Shown here piece by piece: positions 1 to 6,797 of a DNA stretch of 10,805 nucleotides. The notes beneath the pieces were generated by a model. The model did no database searches and was not told where the DNA came from. It saw nothing but the letters and a program-made list of their open reading frames with translations. Source of the DNA: a bacterium (GTDB taxonomy: Bacteria; Bacillota; Clostridia; Christensenellales; CAG-138); assembly GCA_029218485.1 (NCBI GenBank), contig JAQXRK010000111.1:1-10805 (forward strand), in the 5' to 3' direction. Position 1 is the stretch's first letter. Each line of letters opens with the position of its first letter. The translations under genes were made by a program, and so were the position numbers.

Positions 1-1093
1 GTTCGCCCCGGAGGTTCTTAATATAATCGATAGTGCTGATTGTCGGATGCAAACGCATCTGATGCCGCTGGGCATACTGCTCTTTTGTTAAAACAAGTAT
101 GGCATTGCCCGTGGTTTCGTCGGTTATATCTGATACAGCAATGGGTATAGAAGCTGTGGTATCACCCCTGAAAGAACCATCAACAAGGATTTCATCGGTC
201 CGTTTTCCTTTATGAAACAACATGGTACACAAGGCCTGTGATGCATCAACAAAGCTGCTATCTTCAGCAATAATACGAATAGCTTTCAGAGATGTCGTTT
301 CCAGCAAGAGAGTACGCAACTTCGAACAAGTCTTGTCAGACAGAATCGAGGCGGGTATCAAAAGAGAGCCAACACCATCTGGTGCAAGATACCTTTGAAC
401 AATTTCCTCAACGAAGAGCTTATAAATGTTGATTGTTCCAGCAGAAGAATTGGGAAAGAATTTGCTTGCCAGTTTGCCGATTTCGAAGTACTTGGTCTTA
501 TCCCGCTCGTATTCGCCATCAGTGTCATAATGCCCCTTTTCGGCTTTCAGGTTTTTATATGGCGGATTAGTTACTACGAAGTCAAATCCAGATCGAACAA
601 CATCAGCCGGAAAAACATCGGTTATCGGGATATAACGGGTAATCTCTGCGTCCACGTCTACAAGCAAGCCAGAACCAATATGAGTCGCAAAGTAATGATT
701 ATCAAGTTCAATACCAAACGATTCCTGGGCAAAAAGTGTTAGATTCTTGCGGTACACAGTTAGAGCTGTACTGTTAATGTCGCACACATAGATATTGTTA
801 AGCAGCGTTTTATACTCTTCGGCTGTATAACCAAGTTCTTTACATACCCGAAGAAATGCAAAAACAAAGTTGCCCGTTCCTACACATGGCTCCAGGAAGG
901 TGCAGTCAAATAAGGTTTTCTTTTTTTCTGAAGAGAGGCTGTCTACCATTTCCCTCATCATTGCAAGCGTAAGCTCTAAATCTGTGTAGTAGCTTCCCGT
1001 TTGCTTCCTGTGTAAGGAATTCATAGAATGCTCAACGTCGTATCCATCTTGACTAATTGTCTTCCAGATGGCTTCTTCACTCGTGAAGCTCAT
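1..1093 (-). CDS. N6-adenine DNA methyltransferase, C-terminally cut by window edge
   Basis: I translated this frame by hand; it is open from an ATG at 1093 to the window start, giving 364 residues with no stop, so the 3' end lies outside. The product should transfer a methyl group from S-adenosylmethionine to adenine N6 in DNA. A motif X-like KQTGSYYTD is at residues 30-38, the SAM-binding motif I (FLEPCVGTGNF) at 66-76, a motif II-like YVCDIN at 102-107, and the catalytic motif IV TNPPY at 175-179. The order X-I-IV suggests the gamma class, as in Eco57I-type and other type II/IIG enzymes. An AGGAGG at 1100-1105, six bases from the ATG, fixes the start. It lies 20 bases after the ASCH-like gene and is probably third in its operon. 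Whether a target-recognition or nuclease domain follows cannot be seen, so it may be a solitary methylase, a type IIG enzyme or part of a larger defence system. Base composition is AT-richer than the housekeeping genes. Confidence 0.88.
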   Translation of the reverse strand, partial: MSFTSEEAIWKTISQDGYDVEHSMNSLHRKQTGSYYTDLELTLAMMREMVDSLSSEKKKTLFDCTFLEPCVGTGNFVFAFLRVCKELGYTAEEYKTLLNNIYVCDINSTALTVYRKNLTLFAQESFGIELDNHYFATHIGSGLLVDVDAEITRYIPITDVFPADVVRSGFDFVVTNPPYKNLKAEKGHYDTDGEYERDKTKYFEIGKLASKFFPNSSAGTINIYKLFVEEIVQRYLAPDGVGSLLIPASILSDKTCSKLRTLLLETTSLKAIRIIAEDSSFVDASQALCTMLFHKGKRTDEILVDGSFRGDTTASIPIAVSDITDETTGNAILVLTKEQYAQRHQMRLHPTISTIDYIKNLRGE

Positions 1094-1113
1094 TTATTTC
1101 CTCCTAAACCTCG

Positions 1114-1575
1114 TTAGCAGATATCATCATCTGACAAATGAGAAAATGAATTTTCAAGTAATGGTCCAATTGGCTTAAGACTTGATTTCAAATACTTAAG
1201 CAAATCGGTATCATCAATATAATAGTACATCCGGGGTACGATGAACCCTGGCAGGTCGCGCCTTATTTGCTCAAGCGAGATGGATGATGTTTTCTGAAAG
1301 GACAATACTGGCATCGCCCATCTGCAATCAGTCATAAACTCTGCAATTCGAGCTTTAACCTCGGGTGTACGGTCAGAATACTTGGACGGCCAATCAGATA
1401 ACTTCTCCCTCTCGCCAAATACAGCAATTCCAGAGATCATTTTCTCTGGCGCGCTCACATAAAAGAATGCTGTTGTTTGCTCTGTAGGAAAGTGTTTTCT
1501 GTATTCAAACTTCTTCTCACCTGACTCCAATAAATGGAACCATACAGGTTCAAAACTCAGAAGGATGGTTTTCAT
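1114..1575 (-). CDS. ASCH/PUA-like domain protein
   Basis: A 153-residue protein. Its N-terminal strand is followed by the pattern LLSFEPVWFHLLESGEKKFE and then YRK (residues 5-27), and a hydrophobic strand FFYVSAPEKMISGIAVFG lies at 37-54. This is the layout of small ASCH-type PUA-like domains, which start with a substrate-facing lysine-rich KxFExR segment. Family members bind RNA or modified nucleic acid, and some act as nucleotide hydrolases; the ligand here is unknown. A second conserved-looking stretch, GFIVPRMYYYIDD (110-122), closes the fold. There is no signal peptide or membrane segment, so it should be cytoplasmic. The ATG overlaps the stop of the upstream regulator gene by four bases (ATGA), with AGGAGG at 1586-1591 inside that gene, so translation is coupled. 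Position between a DNA-binding regulator and a DNA methyltransferase suggests a link to DNA modification, but that is inference. The fold call rests on pattern similarity only. Confidence 0.72.
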   Translation of the reverse strand: MKTILLSFEPVWFHLLESGEKKFEYRKHFPTEQTTAFFYVSAPEKMISGIAVFGEREKLSDWPSKYSDRTPEVKARIAEFMTDCRWAMPVLSFQKTSSISLEQIRRDLPGFIVPRMYYYIDDTDLLKYLKSSLKPIGPLLENSFSHLSDDDIC

Positions 1576-1769
1576 TTGATCGTATCCTCCTCTTGGGGTC
1601 CATCTGAGTGAAGTTTAAGAATAATCTCATTTGCAGCTTTATCCAAGAAAATATCGAATTTACTACACCCCTTGACAATGGGGAGATTTGCAAGGATCGT
1701 TTTTGGCATTCGTACCCGCATATCCTTTTGCAATACATAAGTGTCCAAGTAAATACGATCGTTATCCAT
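1572..1769 (-). CDS. AbrB/MazE-like swapped-hairpin DNA-binding protein
   Basis: A 65-residue protein. Residues 16-54 fit the AbrB/SpoVT/MazE beta-hairpin pattern: a strand with DMRVRMPKTIL in the position of the usual R(I/V)xIPKxIR motif, then a small helix, a KFDIFLD strand and a final EIILKL strand. Such proteins dimerise and bind palindromic DNA, either as transition-state regulators or as antitoxins that repress their own operon. The ATG at 1769 has an AGGAGG at 1777-1782, and a good promoter and a palindrome lie directly upstream, which fits self-regulation. The downstream partner is not a recognisable MazF/PemK toxin but an ASCH-like protein, so calling this an antitoxin would be a guess. 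A longer alternative frame covering 1550-1774 is a shadow: it lacks family patterns and its ribosome binding site would be badly spaced. Confidence 0.72.
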   Translation of the reverse strand: MDNDRIYLDTYVLQKDMRVRMPKTILANLPIVKGCSKFDIFLDKAANEIILKLHSDGPQEEDTIK

Positions 1770-1784
1770 ATCAAAGCCTCCTAT

Positions 1785-1806
1785 TTTAGTCTAACACCAG
1801 ACTAAA
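1785..1806. promoter_or_regulatory. Candidate operator palindrome
   Basis: A perfect 8-base inverted repeat, TTTAGTCT at 1785-1792 and AGACTAAA at 1799-1806, separated by six bases. It begins at the end of the -10 element of the promoter below and covers the expected transcription start. It ends just before the ribosome binding site of the AbrB-like gene. A bound dimer here would block transcription, so autorepression by the AbrB-like protein is the natural inference. Confidence 0.55.
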
Positions 1807-1834
1807 TTATACCACGCTTTCAGTCCAAAATCAA
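1806..1834 (-). promoter_or_regulatory. Sigma-A type promoter of the AbrB-like/ASCH/methyltransferase operon
   Basis: Read on the minus strand: -35 TTGATT (1829-1834), a 17-base spacer, and a consensus -10 TATAAT (1806-1811). The spacing is ideal and the -10 is perfect. It lies 37 bases upstream of the start codon of the AbrB-like gene, in an AT-rich stretch, and is the only clear promoter for the three-gene cassette. Confidence 0.7.
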
Positions 1835-1856
1835 CATGATAATATTAATTGTATTC

Positions 1857-1903
1857 ATCTAACCTGTAGCCTCGCCACGCAATTATCTAACCTGTAGCCT
1901 CGC
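1857..1903. repeat. Two-copy 19-base direct repeat
   Basis: The 19-mer ATCTAACCTGTAGCCTCGC occurs exactly at 1857-1875 and again at 1885-1903, a period of 28 bases with a 9-base spacer. It lies in the non-coding junction between the AT-rich cassette and the high-GC operon. It could be paired binding sites (transposase end repeats or recombinase arm sites) or a local duplication. No transposase or integrase gene lies beside it in this window. Confidence 0.75.
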
Positions 1904-1937
1904 ACTTCGGCATTTTCGGTGTGCAGGATAGATGATG

Positions 1938-2000
1938 AAAAAGTTTGAAAGGGATTCCGGGCTGCCGCCGGTTTTTGGGGGCAAACCTCGGAATCCCTTT
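1938..2000 (-). terminator. Rho-independent-type terminator after rlmD
   Basis: A perfect 12-base stem pairs 1948-1959 (AAAGGGATTCCG) with 1989-2000 (CGGAATCCCTTT). The 29-base loop can itself fold through GGTTT/AAACC at 1970-1974 and 1983-1987. Read on the minus strand it starts 13 bases after the rlmD stop, and a run of five U (1938-1942) follows the stem after a short CAAAC gap. The U-tract is shorter and further from the stem than ideal. It should end the housekeeping operon before the AT-rich cassette. Confidence 0.65.
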
Positions 2001-2013
2001 ATTTCAGTACATT

Positions 2014-3375
2014 TCAGCCCTTTCCGGCATCGGTTCTCGTCATCAATACTACTGTTTCAACATGCGCCGTCTGCGGGAACATGTCCACCGGTGTGGCGCT
2101 GATGAGCCGGAAGCCGTGCGCGGCGAGGAGCTTGCAGTCGCGCGCGAGCGTGGCCGGGTTGCAGGAGACATAGACCACGCGACTGGCGCCGCTGTGCGCG
2201 ATGGCGGCGAGCACGCGCTCGTCGCAGCCCTTGCGCGGCGGGTCGATGACCAGCCCGTCGATGCGGCCCGGCAGCGTGGGCAGGACATCCTCAACATTGC
2301 CGCAGAGGAACTCGGCGTTTTGAATGCCGTTGTCCGCGGCGTTGCGCTTTGCGTCGCGGATGGCCTCCGGCACGCTCTCGATGCCGATGACGCGCCCGGC
2401 ATGCTGCGCAAGCAGCAGCGAGATGGTGCCGACGCCGCAATAGGCGTCCACGATGGTTTCGTCCGGCTTTGCGTCGAGCAGGCGCGCCGCCTCGCCGTAC
2501 AGCACAGCGGTCTGCTGCGCGTTGACCTGCAGAAACGACTGCGGGCTGACGTTGAATGAGAGGTCGCCGATCGTTTCGAGCAGCGCCGGTTCTCCGGCGA
2601 GCAGCCGGAAATCCTCTCCGAAAATTACGTTTGTGTCCCGGCTGTTGACGTTGTGCCATACGCTGTCCACATCGGAGAGCAGCGCGAGCAGCTCATCGGC
2701 GTGGGGGAGGCGGTTCGACGCCGTGACGATCACGGCCATGGACTCGCCGGTCGTGGTGACGCGGGCCATCACATGGCGCAGCACGCCGCGGCGGGTGGTT
2801 TCATCGTAGGCGGAAACATGGCAGACCTCCGCCCATTCCTGCACGCGGCGCACGATATCCACGATGCGCTGGTTCTGGATCGGGCAGTCGGCAATGGGCA
2901 CGAGCCGGTGGCTGCGCGGCGAGAAGAAGCCAAAGGCCACGCCCTGCCCGTTCGGGGCAAACGGGAAGCTGCCCTTGTTGCGATAGCGCCAGGGATCGGC
3001 CATGCCGCGCGTCTCGCCAACGGCGGGGTTCTCCATGCCGCCGAGCCGCTCAAGCGCGTCCACAACGGTCTGCCGCTTGACCTTGCACTGCTCGCCGTAA
3101 TCGAGGTGCTGCAGTATGCACCCGCCGCAGGAGGGGTATGCGCCGCAGACCGGCCGCACGCGCTTGCCGGACGGTTCCAGCAGGTCGACGAGTTTGCCGA
3201 CCGCATAGCCGCTCGTCACCTTGATGATATGAACATGGACGCGCTCGCCCGGCAGCGCACCGGGTACGAACACGGCGTAGCCGTTGACACGGCCGATGCC
3301 CTGTCCCTCGCTGGTCAGCGCATCGATGGTGAGCTCGAGATCTTCGTTCTTGTGTACGGGAAGCTGCTGTTTCAT
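2014..3375 (-). CDS. rlmD: 23S rRNA (uracil-C5)-methyltransferase, RlmD/RlmCD family
   Basis: A 453-residue TrmA/RumA-family enzyme that makes 5-methyluridine in 23S rRNA using S-adenosylmethionine. A TRAM RNA-binding domain spans about residues 5-65. Four cysteines for an Fe-S cluster are visible: C77, C83, C86 in VCGAYPSCGGC and C164 in ADCPIQN. The catalytic domain has SFLQVN (280-285), motif I DAYCGVGTISLLL (310-322), the VIDPPRKG motif (376-383), the nucleophile C405 in YVSCNPATLARD, and E440 in the place of the general base. Length and all key residues are normal. In Bacillus subtilis a single homologue (RlmCD) methylates two sites; whether this copy does one or both cannot be told. The ATG overlaps the dnaE stop by four bases and has no close ribosome binding site (the nearest, AAAGGA, is about 15 bases away), so translation probably depends on coupling. 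It is the last gene before the terminator. Confidence 0.93.
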   Translation of the reverse strand: MKQQLPVHKNEDLELTIDALTSEGQGIGRVNGYAVFVPGALPGERVHVHIIKVTSGYAVGKLVDLLEPSGKRVRPVCGAYPSCGGCILQHLDYGEQCKVKRQTVVDALERLGGMENPAVGETRGMADPWRYRNKGSFPFAPNGQGVAFGFFSPRSHRLVPIADCPIQNQRIVDIVRRVQEWAEVCHVSAYDETTRRGVLRHVMARVTTTGESMAVIVTASNRLPHADELLALLSDVDSVWHNVNSRDTNVIFGEDFRLLAGEPALLETIGDLSFNVSPQSFLQVNAQQTAVLYGEAARLLDAKPDETIVDAYCGVGTISLLLAQHAGRVIGIESVPEAIRDAKRNAADNGIQNAEFLCGNVEDVLPTLPGRIDGLVIDPPRKGCDERVLAAIAHSGASRVVYVSCNPATLARDCKLLAAHGFRLISATPVDMFPQTAHVETVVLMTRTDAGKG

Positions 3376-6300
3376 TGGAGTTTGACGTTATCCTTTCCAA
3401 AGATTCGTTCCGCCTCGGCGAGAACGGCGGTTGTGGTATCGAGATAGAGATTCTTCGGCGCCTGCCGCTTGATGCGCTTGGCCGCGTCTACGAGTACGAC
3501 CGGCGTGTTGCCCGGATGCAGCCGCAGAAACGCAACGGCCCGCTGCATGGCCTCGTCCGTCAGCGCCGGCAGGCGCAGATAGAAGGTCTTCTGCACCGCG
3601 TCGGCAAGCGGGCGGAGCTCCTCGATGAGCAGCGAGTTGGCCCGATCCTCGCGGATGTTGAGCCGCCCGCGCACGAGCACCGGCGTATCCTCGAGAAACA
3701 GGTTCGCATACTGCTGCACCGTGCGGGGAAACAGCACCGCCTCGCAGCTGCCGGTCACGCCCTCGAGCACCGCATATCCCATGAGCCCGGAACCGGATTT
3801 GGTGGGCTTTTGCTTGCAGCCGGTGAGCATGCCGCCGACGAGCACCGTCGTATTGTCCGCGATGCCGCTGATCCCGTCGGCCTCCTGCAGATCCATGACC
3901 GAGACGGAGAGGCTGTCGAGCGCGGCACGGTAGTTATCGAGCGGGTGGCCGGAGAAGTACATGCCAATGGCTTCGCGCTCGCGCGCAAGCAGCAGCGAGT
4001 GCTTCATCTCCGGAATGTCCGGCAGCCGCATGGCGGTGCTCTGCAGCATGTCGCGCCCGCCGCCGAGATCGAACAGCGAGAGCTGGCCGGACTCGCGCAC
4101 CTTGCGGGCCGCCGCTGCGCCGTCGAACGCCTGCTCGTACACGGCGAGAAGCTGCGCGCGGTTGGCGCCCATGCTGTCAAAACAGCCGGCCGAGATCAGC
4201 GACTCGAGCATGCGCTTGTTCAGCCCGGCGGTGCGGTCGCAAAAATCGAAGAAGGTGTGGAAGGCGCCGTCCCGTTCCCGGGAGGCGACCATGTCCTGCA
4301 TGACGGCCGTGCCGACGCCGCGCACGGCGGCCAGCCCGAAGCGGATGCAGCCGTTTTCGACCGAGAAGCGCGCGAGGCTTTTGTTGACGTCCGGCGGCAG
4401 CACGCGGATCCCCTGGCGGCGGGCGGAGTATACATACTCGGCGACCTTGTCGCTCGACCCCATGAAGCTGTTGATCAGCGCGGTCATGAACTCGACCGGG
4501 TAATGGTGCTTGAGGTATGCCGTGCGGTAGGCGAGCACGGCGTAGGCGGCGGCATGGGACTTGTTGAACGCGTAGGAAGCGAAGTCCATCATCTCGTCAA
4601 AAATGCGGTTGGCGGCCGCCTCCGGCACGCCGCGCCGCAGCGCGCCCTCGACGCCGTCCGTGCCGTAGATGAAGTATTCCCGCTCCTTGGCCATGACGTC
4701 GTGCTTTTTCTTGGACATGGCGCGGCGCACGAGGTCGGAGCGGCCGTAGGAATAGCCCGCGAGACTGCGGACGATCTCCATGACCTGCTCCTGATAGACC
4801 ATGCAGCCGTAGGTGTTCTGCAGGATCGGCTTGAGCAGCGGGTGCGCGTAGGACACGCTCGAGGGATCGTGCTTGCCCTTGATATAGCGCGGAATCTGCT
4901 CCATCGGGCCGGGGCGGAACAGGGAGATGCCTGCGATCAGGTCTTCAAAGCAGTCCGGCTTGAGCTGGGCGAGGAATTGCCGCATGCCCGCGGATTCGAG
5001 CTGGAACACGCCGTCGGTGTCCCCGCGCGTGATCATCTCATAGATGGCGGGATCGTCAAACTCCTGTGTTTCCAGGTCCGGCGGCGTTTTGCCGCCCTCC
5101 TCGATATAGCGCAGCGCATCGCGGATGACCGTCAGCGTGCGCAGGCCGAGGAAGTCCATTTTCAGCAGGCCCAGCTCCTCGAGCGTTCCCATCGGGAACT
5201 GCGTGGTGACCACAACGTCGTTGAGCTGCAGCGGCACCACATCGGTCAGCGGCACGCCGGAGATCACGACGCCCGCAGCATGCGTGGAGCTGTGGCGGGG
5301 CAGACCCTCGAGCTTGAGCGACAGGTCGATGACCTTTTTCATGGTCTCGTCGTTCTCGTGCAGCGCCCTGAGCTCGGGGGAGAGCTGCAGCGCCTGCGAG
5401 AGCGTCATGTTCAGCACGGCGGGCACGAGCTTGGCCAGCTTGTCGACGTCCGCATACGGCACGCGAAGCACGCGCCCGACGTCGCGCAGCACCGCGCGCG
5501 CGGCCATCGTACCGAAGGTTATGATCTGCGCAACGCGGCCCTCGCCGTACTTTTCGGAAACATAGTCGATGACCTCCTGCCGCCGCTCGTAGCAGAAGTC
5601 CACGTCGATATCCGGCATGGAGATGCGCTCCGGGTTCAGGAAGCGCTCGAACAGCAGGCCGTAACGGAGCGGATTGACGTCCGTAATATCCATGCAGTAG
5701 GCAACAAGGCTCCCGGCGCCGCTGCCGCGGCCGGGGCCGACCACGATGCCGTGGGTTTTGGCGAAGTGGATGAAATCCCAGACGATCAGGAAGTAGTCCA
5801 CAAACCCCATGCGCGCGATGACGCCAAGCTCGTATTCGAGCCGCTCGTGCGCGGCCTCGTCGCCGCCGCCGAGCTTTTTCTGCATGCCCTCTGCGCAGAG
5901 CTGCCGCAGGTATGTCTCGTTGTCCAGCCCGTCGGGCGCGGTGTAGTGCGGCAGGCGGCGCACGCCGAATGCGATCTCCACGCTGCATTTGTCCGCAATC
6001 TCGGTGGTGGCTGCGAGCGCTTCCGCGTCCTCGGACAGCGCGGCGGCCATCTCGTCCCCGGATTTGAGGTAGAATTCCTCCGACTCCATGCGCATCCGGT
6101 TCGGCTCATCCACAAAGCGCTGCGTCTGGATGCACAGGAGCACATCCTGCGCCTCGGCATCCGCCTTTTCGACGTAGTGCACATCGTTGGTGGCAACGGT
6201 CCTGACGCCCAGCTCCCCGGCCAGCCGGCGCAGATCGGGCAGAATGCGCTGCTGCTCGGCAAGGCCGTGGTTCTGCAGTTCGATATAGAAATCGTCCCCA

Positions 6301-6797
6301 AACATGGCGTGCAGGCGCTCGCCGAGCCGCTTGGCCTCGTCATACCGGCCGTGCAGGAGCGCCTGCGGGATATCGCCCGCCAGACAGGCCGACAGGCAGA
6401 CAAGCCCCTCCGCGTGTTCCTCGAGCAGGTCGTAGTCGATGCGCGGCTTGTAGTAGAAGCCGTGCACAAACGCCTCGCTCGAGAGCAGCATCAGGTTTTG
6501 GTAGCCGGTCTGGTTCTTCGCCAGAAGCACCAGATGCGCGTATTCCCGGTCCTGTGCGCCCTGCCGGTCGCGCATGGAGCGCGGGGCAACGTAGGCCTCC
6601 ATGCCGAGAATGGGCTTGATGCCCTCCTTCTTGCAGGCCTTATAAAAATCGATCACGCCGTACATCACGCCGTGATCGGTGATGGCGAGCGCGGTCTGCC
6701 CCTGCGCCTTGGCGCGCGCGACCAGCTCGTTGATGCGCGCGGCGCCGTCGAGCAGGCTGTACTGGGTGTGTACGTGCAGATGGGTAAACGGCGTCAT
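3372..6797 (-). CDS. dnaE: DNA polymerase III subunit alpha, DnaE type
   Basis: A full-length 1141-residue replicative polymerase subunit. The N-terminal PHP domain (about 1-280) shows H8 and H10 in HLHVHTQYS, D41-H42, E67, H88, C138, D205 and H207, a complete-looking metal-binding set. The polymerase core has GPGRGSGAGSLVAY (354-367), the catalytic pair D396/D398 in PDIDVDF, and a third aspartate, D548, in KMDFLGL. A helix-hairpin-helix signature (AAVRGVGTAV) is at 823-832, a beta-clamp binding motif QLSLF at 905-909, and an OB-fold at about 983-1065. It lacks the inserted DnaQ-type exonuclease of PolC; Firmicutes usually carry a separate polC, which is not in this window. The ATG overlaps the whiA stop by four bases (ATGA), with AAGGAG eight bases upstream. 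The last codons overlap rlmD in the same way. Confidence 0.97.
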   Translation of the reverse strand: MTPFTHLHVHTQYSLLDGAARINELVARAKAQGQTALAITDHGVMYGVIDFYKACKKEGIKPILGMEAYVAPRSMRDRQGAQDREYAHLVLLAKNQTGYQNLMLLSSEAFVHGFYYKPRIDYDLLEEHAEGLVCLSACLAGDIPQALLHGRYDEAKRLGERLHAMFGDDFYIELQNHGLAEQQRILPDLRRLAGELGVRTVATNDVHYVEKADAEAQDVLLCIQTQRFVDEPNRMRMESEEFYLKSGDEMAAALSEDAEALAATTEIADKCSVEIAFGVRRLPHYTAPDGLDNETYLRQLCAEGMQKKLGGGDEAAHERLEYELGVIARMGFVDYFLIVWDFIHFAKTHGIVVGPGRGSGAGSLVAYCMDITDVNPLRYGLLFERFLNPERISMPDIDVDFCYERRQEVIDYVSEKYGEGRVAQIITFGTMAARAVLRDVGRVLRVPYADVDKLAKLVPAVLNMTLSQALQLSPELRALHENDETMKKVIDLSLKLEGLPRHSSTHAAGVVISGVPLTDVVPLQLNDVVVTTQFPMGTLEELGLLKMDFLGLRTLTVIRDALRYIEEGGKTPPDLETQEFDDPAIYEMITRGDTDGVFQLESAGMRQFLAQLKPDCFEDLIAGISLFRPGPMEQIPRYIKGKHDPSSVSYAHPLLKPILQNTYGCMVYQEQVMEIVRSLAGYSYGRSDLVRRAMSKKKHDVMAKEREYFIYGTDGVEGALRRGVPEAAANRIFDEMMDFASYAFNKSHAAAYAVLAYRTAYLKHHYPVEFMTALINSFMGSSDKVAEYVYSARRQGIRVLPPDVNKSLARFSVENGCIRFGLAAVRGVGTAVMQDMVASRERDGAFHTFFDFCDRTAGLNKRMLESLISAGCFDSMGANRAQLLAVYEQAFDGAAAARKVRESGQLSLFDLGGGRDMLQSTAMRLPDIPEMKHSLLLAREREAIGMYFSGHPLDNYRAALDSLSVSVMDLQEADGISGIADNTTVLVGGMLTGCKQKPTKSGSGLMGYAVLEGVTGSCEAVLFPRTVQQYANLFLEDTPVLVRGRLNIREDRANSLLIEELRPLADAVQKTFYLRLPALTDEAMQRAVAFLRLHPGNTPVVLVDAAKRIKRQAPKNLYLDTTTAVLAEAERIFGKDNVKLQ

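Noticed and set aside
395..742. A 115-codon plus-strand frame with a hydrophobic stretch
   Set aside because: It lies opposite the methyltransferase frame, across the TNPPY motif, and has no ribosome binding site that I could see; treated as a shadow.
1572..1769. A classical MazEF-type toxin-antitoxin pair
   Set aside because: The first protein fits the MazE/AbrB fold, but the partner shows ASCH-like rather than MazF/PemK patterns, so a toxin role is not supported by what can be seen.
1857..1903. A minimal CRISPR array
   Set aside because: Only two repeats, a 9-base spacer and no cas genes; the spacing is far too short for a CRISPR unit.
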